Positions 33,217 through 37,278 of a stretch of 37,278 bases of DNA are shown piece by piece (position 1 is the first letter of the stretch; each line of letters begins with the position of its first letter). Below the pieces are notes generated by a model that searched no databases, was not told the DNA's origin, and saw only the letters and a program-made list of their open reading frames with translations. A program made the position numbers and the translations under genes. The DNA is from Actinomycetota bacterium (lineage in GTDB: Bacteria > Actinomycetota > Actinomycetes > S36-B12 > CAIYMF01): the NCBI GenBank assembly GCA_947455705.1, contig CANGPO010000019.1, forward strand, positions 1 to 37,278, written 5' to 3'.

Positions 33217-34530
33217 GTGCGCAAGCTCACTCTCATGGCAGTCGCAGCGGCATCCGCTGTGGTTCTCGCCGCATGTTCTAGTGGTGGTGGATCGGGAACG
33301 ACCTCACCGAGCGCGTCCGGTGGCTCAGCCGCACCGGTTACGTTGACGCTCTGGCACAACTACGGCACCGAGCAAAATGCTGTTGCTACGCAAAATCTGG
33401 TGAAGGCCTACCAGGCTGAACACCCGAACGTCACGATCAATCTCGTGAGCCAGCCAGGTGACAACTACTTCTCGTTGTTGCAGGCAGCCGCTGTATCGCA
33501 GTCTGGTCCAGACCTTGCTGTGATGTGGACCGGTCTGTTCACCCTTCAGTACAAGTCATTCCTGACCAACCTCAAGGATCTAGTGCCGGCCGATGCATTG
33601 AGTAAGGTGCAGGGCCTGGAGTGGACGGCCGATGGCTTCAACAAGGACAACGGCCCTTACGTCATGCCACTTGAGAAGCAGTTCTACATCGGCTTCTACA
33701 ACAAGGCCGACTTCGCCAAGGCTGGTGTCGCATCAGTCCCAACGACGTGGGATGAACTGGGTGCGGCCTGCACCAAGCTCAAGGCGGCTGGCTTCACGCC
33801 GCTTGTCTACGGCAATGGTGGACAGGCTCTGGGCGCGGAGTTCTACCCCTGGTACGACTCGAGTTACCTCATGATTGGTAAGTACTCGGTTGAGCAGTGG
33901 AAGGATCTGTACAACGGCAAGATCGCCTGGAACTCACCTGAGAACATTGCCCAGTACACCAAGTGGGCAAATCTCGAGAAGTCCGGATGCACCAACACGG
34001 ACATCCTCACCAAGACCAACAACATCGACGACTTCACCTCAGGTAAGGCCGCGATGATCATCGATGGAACCTGGGATACCCAGAAGTACACCGATGCGAT
34101 GAAGGACAACGTCGCCGCATTCGTACCACCGTTCTCTGATACGCCGATCAAGGGCGTTGTCGAGTACCCCGGTGACGGTTTCGGAATCACCAGCTACTCC
34201 CAGCACCAGAAGGAGGCCGCGGACTTCTTGGCCTTCATGACCTCCGATGCTGGAGTCAAGGCAATCAACGATGCGGGTCTGATCCCTGACATCACTGGTG
34301 CAACCACCACGAACCCGGTTAACCAGCAGATGCTTGATTTCGCTGAGAATCAGGGCTTCACGCGCTACCCAATGCTCGACAACGTCATCCAAGGCGATGT
34401 CGTCGACGCCGGTAACAAGGTGTTGCCATCGGTGCTTGCCGGAAAGATGTCGCCAACTGAGGCACTAGACCAGCTCAATACTGCGTGGAAGAACCTTTCG
34501 CCAGATAAGCAGGGTCCTGACTACTCGTAG
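33217..34530 (+). CDS. CUT1-type ABC sugar-binding lipoprotein
   Basis: The product is 437 residues from GTG 33217, which has GGAGG 4 nt upstream. This gives a compact lipoprotein signal RKLTLMAVAAASAVVLAAC with the lipobox LAAC (Cys20). An ATG at 33145, overlapping the dehydratase stop (ATGA), is the alternative and would add 24 basic residues. After a Ser/Gly linker the mature part is a family 1 solute-binding protein: LTLWHNYGTEQNAVATQNLVKAYQAEHPNVTINLV, GPDLAVMW, TWDELGAACTKLKAAGFTPLVYG, SGKAAMIIDGTWD and DFLAFMTS. It binds a mono- or oligosaccharide outside the membrane for the two permeases that follow. The sugar is inferred from the pathway, probably a pentose. Confidence 0.88.
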   Translation: MRKLTLMAVAAASAVVLAACSSGGGSGTTSPSASGGSAAPVTLTLWHNYGTEQNAVATQNLVKAYQAEHPNVTINLVSQPGDNYFSLLQAAAVSQSGPDLAVMWTGLFTLQYKSFLTNLKDLVPADALSKVQGLEWTADGFNKDNGPYVMPLEKQFYIGFYNKADFAKAGVASVPTTWDELGAACTKLKAAGFTPLVYGNGGQALGAEFYPWYDSSYLMIGKYSVEQWKDLYNGKIAWNSPENIAQYTKWANLEKSGCTNTDILTKTNNIDDFTSGKAAMIIDGTWDTQKYTDAMKDNVAAFVPPFSDTPIKGVVEYPGDGFGITSYSQHQKEAADFLAFMTSDAGVKAINDAGLIPDITGATTTNPVNQQMLDFAENQGFTRYPMLDNVIQGDVVDAGNKVLPSVLAGKMSPTEALDQLNTAWKNLSPDKQGPDYS

Positions 34531-34543
34531 TCACTCGGTAGTT

Positions 34544-34580
34544 GTGTGTGGTGGGGGTCGATCAGGCTCCCACCACACAC
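34544..34580 (+). other. Intercistronic hairpin between binding protein and permease genes
   Basis: GTGTGTGGTGGG (34544-34555) pairs perfectly with CCCACCACACAC (34569-34580) across a 13-base loop. The stem begins 14 bases after the binding-protein stop, and no T-run follows. This position is typical of the hairpins that stabilise binding-protein mRNA relative to permease mRNA in ABC operons. Confidence 0.7.
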
Positions 34581-34640
34581 TGCCGCGTCAGAAAATCGTT
34601 CAGTTCGAACGATCATGTTCATGGTGAGAGGAGCGATTCG

Positions 34641-35564
34641 GTGAGTAGTGCGACGGCGTCATCGACATCGTCGATGTCACAGCCTCGACGTGGTCGTTCG
34701 GTCATTGGTAAGCGTCGCGCCCGATCCGGCATTGTGATGGCGGCTCCCGCTGTCATCTTGGTGTTGCTCGTCTTGGGGATCCCGATCTTCCAGGCCCTCT
34801 ATTACTCAATGACGGACTGGAATGGCATCACGGCGCATTGGATCGGCCCGTCTACGTATCTACACGAGTTTCAGAACCCCACTTTTTGGCGAGTTCTACT
34901 CAACAATGCTTTGTTACTTCTGGCTGTGCCCATTGCGGTCATGATTCCCATGGGAATCGCCTACCTGCTTAACGAACGCGTCCGCGGCTGGCAACTGTTT
35001 CGCTCCATCTATTTCCTTCCCACTGCGATCTCATGGGTCGTGATCGGAATGGTCGCTCTGCGGTTTTTCGCCGCTGACGGTGTTCTGAATCATCTGTTGA
35101 GCGCTTTTGGGTTGGGCTTCATCCAAACGGACATGCTGTCCGACCAGCATCAGGCGTTGATCGCAGTGGCCTTGACCTTTATTTGGTCGATGGTGGGAAC
35201 GAACACCATCATTTTCCTCACCGGTATGGCCACCCTTGATCCGTCCCTTGCAGAAGCTGCGAAGGTTGACGGTGCGGGGGCATGGAAAGTTCTGTGGCAC
35301 ATCAGCCTGCCGCAACTTAAGCGCTTCATTCAGTTTGCGACCGTCCTCACCTTGATTAGCGCATTCACAGCGCTGTTCAGCCTGATCTTCGTCATGACAG
35401 GTGGCGGACCCGGATACGGAACGACGACGTTGGAGTTCTTCGTGTATCAGACGGCGTTCTCGCGTGGCCTGTTTGGAACCGGTGCCATGCTCGGAATCAT
35501 CTTGTTCGTCATCATGGCTGTTGTCGGCTTGCTTCAACTTCGTCTATTGCGGACGGAGGACTGA
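34641..35564 (+). CDS. ABC sugar permease, MalF type
   Basis: The product is 307 residues from GTG 34641, preceded by GAGAGGAG at 7 nt. After a basic, Ser-rich N-terminus there are about six membrane segments (MAAPAVILVLLVLGIPIFQALYY; LLLAVPIAVMIPMGIAYLL; and so on). The cytoplasmic EAA loop, EAAKVDGAGAWKVLWHISLPQLKR, contacts the ATPase. With the next gene it forms the transmembrane pair of a CUT1 importer. No ATPase gene is in the window; CUT1 importers of actinobacteria often share an MsiK-type ATPase coded elsewhere, or the gene may lie beyond the right edge. Confidence 0.88.
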   Translation: MSSATASSTSSMSQPRRGRSVIGKRRARSGIVMAAPAVILVLLVLGIPIFQALYYSMTDWNGITAHWIGPSTYLHEFQNPTFWRVLLNNALLLLAVPIAVMIPMGIAYLLNERVRGWQLFRSIYFLPTAISWVVIGMVALRFFAADGVLNHLLSAFGLGFIQTDMLSDQHQALIAVALTFIWSMVGTNTIIFLTGMATLDPSLAEAAKVDGAGAWKVLWHISLPQLKRFIQFATVLTLISAFTALFSLIFVMTGGGPGYGTTTLEFFVYQTAFSRGLFGTGAMLGIILFVIMAVVGLLQLRLLRTED

Positions 35565-35566
35565 TC

Positions 35567-36445
35567 ATGTCTGGCATCACAGTTGACGAACTCGTACCGC
35601 CTGAATCACGACAGCATGCCGTCACAAACACGCGGCGTCGACGTTCACCGGTGAAGCAGATACTGCTCTTCGCGTTGATGGTGCTGATCGCCATCGTCAT
35701 GCTGTACCCGTTTTACTTCATGGTGGATACGTCCTTGAAGTCGAACGATCAGTTCTTGCACGGTGGTGGTCATTCACTCGAATCGTGGACGTCATTGAGT
35801 AAGGCGCTGCCCTGGGGGCAGCAGATGGTCAACTCGGCAATCGTTTCAGCGGCTGCGATCGTGATCATCCTCGTCGTGAGTAGTCTGGCCGGCTTCTCAT
35901 TCGCGAAGTTGCAGTTCCGGATGTCGGGGTTTGTCTTGATGGGCGTTGTGGCAGCAATGCTCATCCCCGTGCAGTCGATCATCATCCCGGTCTACGTCAA
36001 CATCGCTCACCTACATCTTCTGAACACGTACGTCGGTGCCGTGGTCGTATACGCAGCTCTTGGTACTCCGTTCGCCACCTTTCTGATGACCGCCTACTAC
36101 CGCAGCATTCCCGACGACGTTGTCGAGGCCGGCATCGTTGATGGTTTGTCGTACTCACAGGTGTTTCGACGGATCGCACTGCCACTGTCTACTCCAGCAC
36201 TCATTACCATCACCGTGCTCCAGTTCATCCAGATTTGGGACGACCTACTGGTCGGATTGCTGTTTCTGCAAAATCCGTCGCAGCGCACAATCACCGTTGG
36301 TCTTGGCGCGTTGGCCGCTGGTCGAACCACGGATATTCCGGTGCTTATGGCAGGCTCGATTATGAGTGCGATTCCCGCGATCTTGGTGTACTTGGTGTTT
36401 CAGCGGTTCTTGATCAACGGACTTACGGCCGGTATCGGCAAGTAA
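35567..36445 (+). CDS. ABC sugar permease, MalG type
   Basis: The product is 292 residues, starting 2 bases after the first permease stop, with CGGAGGA in front of the ATG. A basic N-terminus (NTRRRRSPVKQ) precedes about six membrane segments (LLFALMVLIAIVMLYPFYFMV; IVSAAAIVIILVVSSLAGF; LMGVVAAMLIPVQSIIIPVYV and others). The EAA loop is EAGIVDGLSYSQVFRRIALPLSTPAL. It completes the membrane pair of the importer. Confidence 0.9.
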   Translation: MSGITVDELVPPESRQHAVTNTRRRRSPVKQILLFALMVLIAIVMLYPFYFMVDTSLKSNDQFLHGGGHSLESWTSLSKALPWGQQMVNSAIVSAAAIVIILVVSSLAGFSFAKLQFRMSGFVLMGVVAAMLIPVQSIIIPVYVNIAHLHLLNTYVGAVVVYAALGTPFATFLMTAYYRSIPDDVVEAGIVDGLSYSQVFRRIALPLSTPALITITVLQFIQIWDDLLVGLLFLQNPSQRTITVGLGALAAGRTTDIPVLMAGSIMSAIPAILVYLVFQRFLINGLTAGIGK

Positions 36446-36505
36446 GGTCGCCAGTTAGATACGGGTCGATTCGGCTCGCTGCCCACACTGATATGAGGAA
36501 ACGAC

Positions 36506-37278
36506 ATGCCATCTCAATCTGTTGACCCCCGTACCGGCGTTGCCTTTGGCCCCGTCATCGACGACACATCGGTCGAGGATGTTCGCGCTATATGTGCTCG
36601 GGCACAAGCCGCGACCGCAGTGTGGGGTTCGACGTCGAAAGCGGCCCGTGCAGCGATGCTGCGCGCCGGCGCTGACGCACTTGATGCCGCTGCCGAACAA
36701 CTCATCCCGCTCGCGGATCAAGAAAGTGGTCTAGGCATTCCTCGGGTTACCGGCGAGTTGGCCCGAACAACCTTCCAGATTCGGATGTTTGCCGATGCCG
36801 TCGAGCAGGGCGCGTTCCAAGAAGTCATCATTGACCCGGCCGATGACCGTCCCGTTCCCGTTGGCCACCCGGACCTTCGACGGATGCTCGTGCCGTTGGG
36901 TGCGGTGGCAGTATTCGGTGCTAGTAACTTCCCCTTCGCATTCTCGGTAGCAGGTGGGGACACCGCGTCAGCGCTGGCCGCGGGTTGCCCCGTGGTCGTC
37001 AAGGCTCACCCTGCACATCCGCAGCTGTCCGCGGCTGTTCACGCCGTCCTATCCGATGCGCTCACAGCAGCGGGAGCACCTGCAGGTGTCTTCGGCATCG
37101 TGCATGGGTTCGAAGCCGGTCAGATGCTGGTGAGTGATCCGAGCATTAAGGCCGCTGCCTTTACCGGATCCGGACCTGGTGGACGAGCCCTATTCGATCT
37201 TGCGGTGTCGCGACCAGATCCGATTCCTTTCTACGGCGAACTCGGCAGCGTGAATCCGGTCTTCGTTACACCGCAGGC
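36506..37278 (+). CDS. Aldehyde dehydrogenase, 2-oxoglutarate-semialdehyde type, N-terminal part
   Basis: The gene runs off the right edge; 257 residues are present of an expected 500 or so. ATG 36506 has GAGGAAACGAC in front. The N-terminus MPSQSVDPRTGVAFG and the block VAVFGASNFPFAFSVAGGDTASALAAGCPVVVKAHPAHP, followed by AAFTGSGPGGRAL and PFYGELGSVNPVFV, are typical of 2-oxoglutarate-semialdehyde dehydrogenases of sugar-acid pathways (with NAD(P)+-binding K and the general-base Glu in GELGS). The catalytic Cys lies beyond the edge. In the proposed pathway it oxidises 2-oxoglutarate semialdehyde to 2-oxoglutarate, which enters the TCA cycle. Other aldonate or lactaldehyde-type activities remain possible. 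Confidence 0.85.
   Translation, partial: MPSQSVDPRTGVAFGPVIDDTSVEDVRAICARAQAATAVWGSTSKAARAAMLRAGADALDAAAEQLIPLADQESGLGIPRVTGELARTTFQIRMFADAVEQGAFQEVIIDPADDRPVPVGHPDLRRMLVPLGAVAVFGASNFPFAFSVAGGDTASALAAGCPVVVKAHPAHPQLSAAVHAVLSDALTAAGAPAGVFGIVHGFEAGQMLVSDPSIKAAAFTGSGPGGRALFDLAVSRPDPIPFYGELGSVNPVFVTPQ

Overview
The window is chromosomal DNA from an actinobacterium of fairly high GC. The markers are a glnA2-glnE pair, an F420-dependent NADP reductase (npdG), an actinobacterial methionine aminopeptidase with a PxxP-type N-terminal extension, a ROK-type polyphosphate glucokinase, a Lys/Ala-rich histone-like protein, an LPXTG surface protein and frequent ATGA/GTGA gene overlaps. I cannot place it to genus. 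I found no tRNA, rRNA, CRISPR array, insertion sequence or phage gene. Nearly all the DNA is accounted for by 33 genes, two of which run off the window ends.

Bases 1-4300 form a cell-surface block. It holds the N-terminus of a membrane-anchored ceruloplasmin-like multicopper oxidase (minus strand), two tandem paralogous exported proteins that join an Ig-like repeat domain to a C-terminal FMN-binding domain (plus strand), and a Ser/Pro/Thr stalk protein ending in LPKTG. This looks like an extracytoplasmic redox and envelope region.

Bases 4300-25450 are mostly housekeeping genes mixed with transporters. In order they are: map, ppgK and a marR regulator on the minus strand; a histone-like gene; an MFS transporter coupled to an uncharacterised gene; npdG; panB; a DHA2 drug exporter with its TetR regulator; nadE; the nitrogen operon glnA2 - class I amidotransferase - glnE, coupled to another MFS gene; a TetR regulator divergent from an old-yellow-enzyme/FeS oxidoreductase; and an L,D-transpeptidase.

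Bases 25499-37278 are a sugar-catabolism locus of two divergent operons around an IclR regulator. The minus-strand operon (iclR - zinc sugar dehydrogenase - SMP-30 lactonase - DHDPS-family dehydratase/aldolase) is tightly overlapped. The plus-strand operon has an M24-like pseudo-peptidase, a TIM-barrel protein of unknown function, an IlvD/Edd sugar-acid dehydratase, a CUT1 ABC binding protein with two permeases, and an aldehyde dehydrogenase resembling 2-oxoglutarate-semialdehyde dehydrogenase. Together these enzymes fit a non-phosphorylating (Weimberg-type) oxidation: sugar to lactone to aldonate to 2-keto-3-deoxy acid to 2-oxoglutarate semialdehyde to 2-oxoglutarate. A pentose such as L-arabinose or D-xylose is the likeliest substrate. 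The two unknown proteins at the head of the plus operon are the least explained part of this locus.
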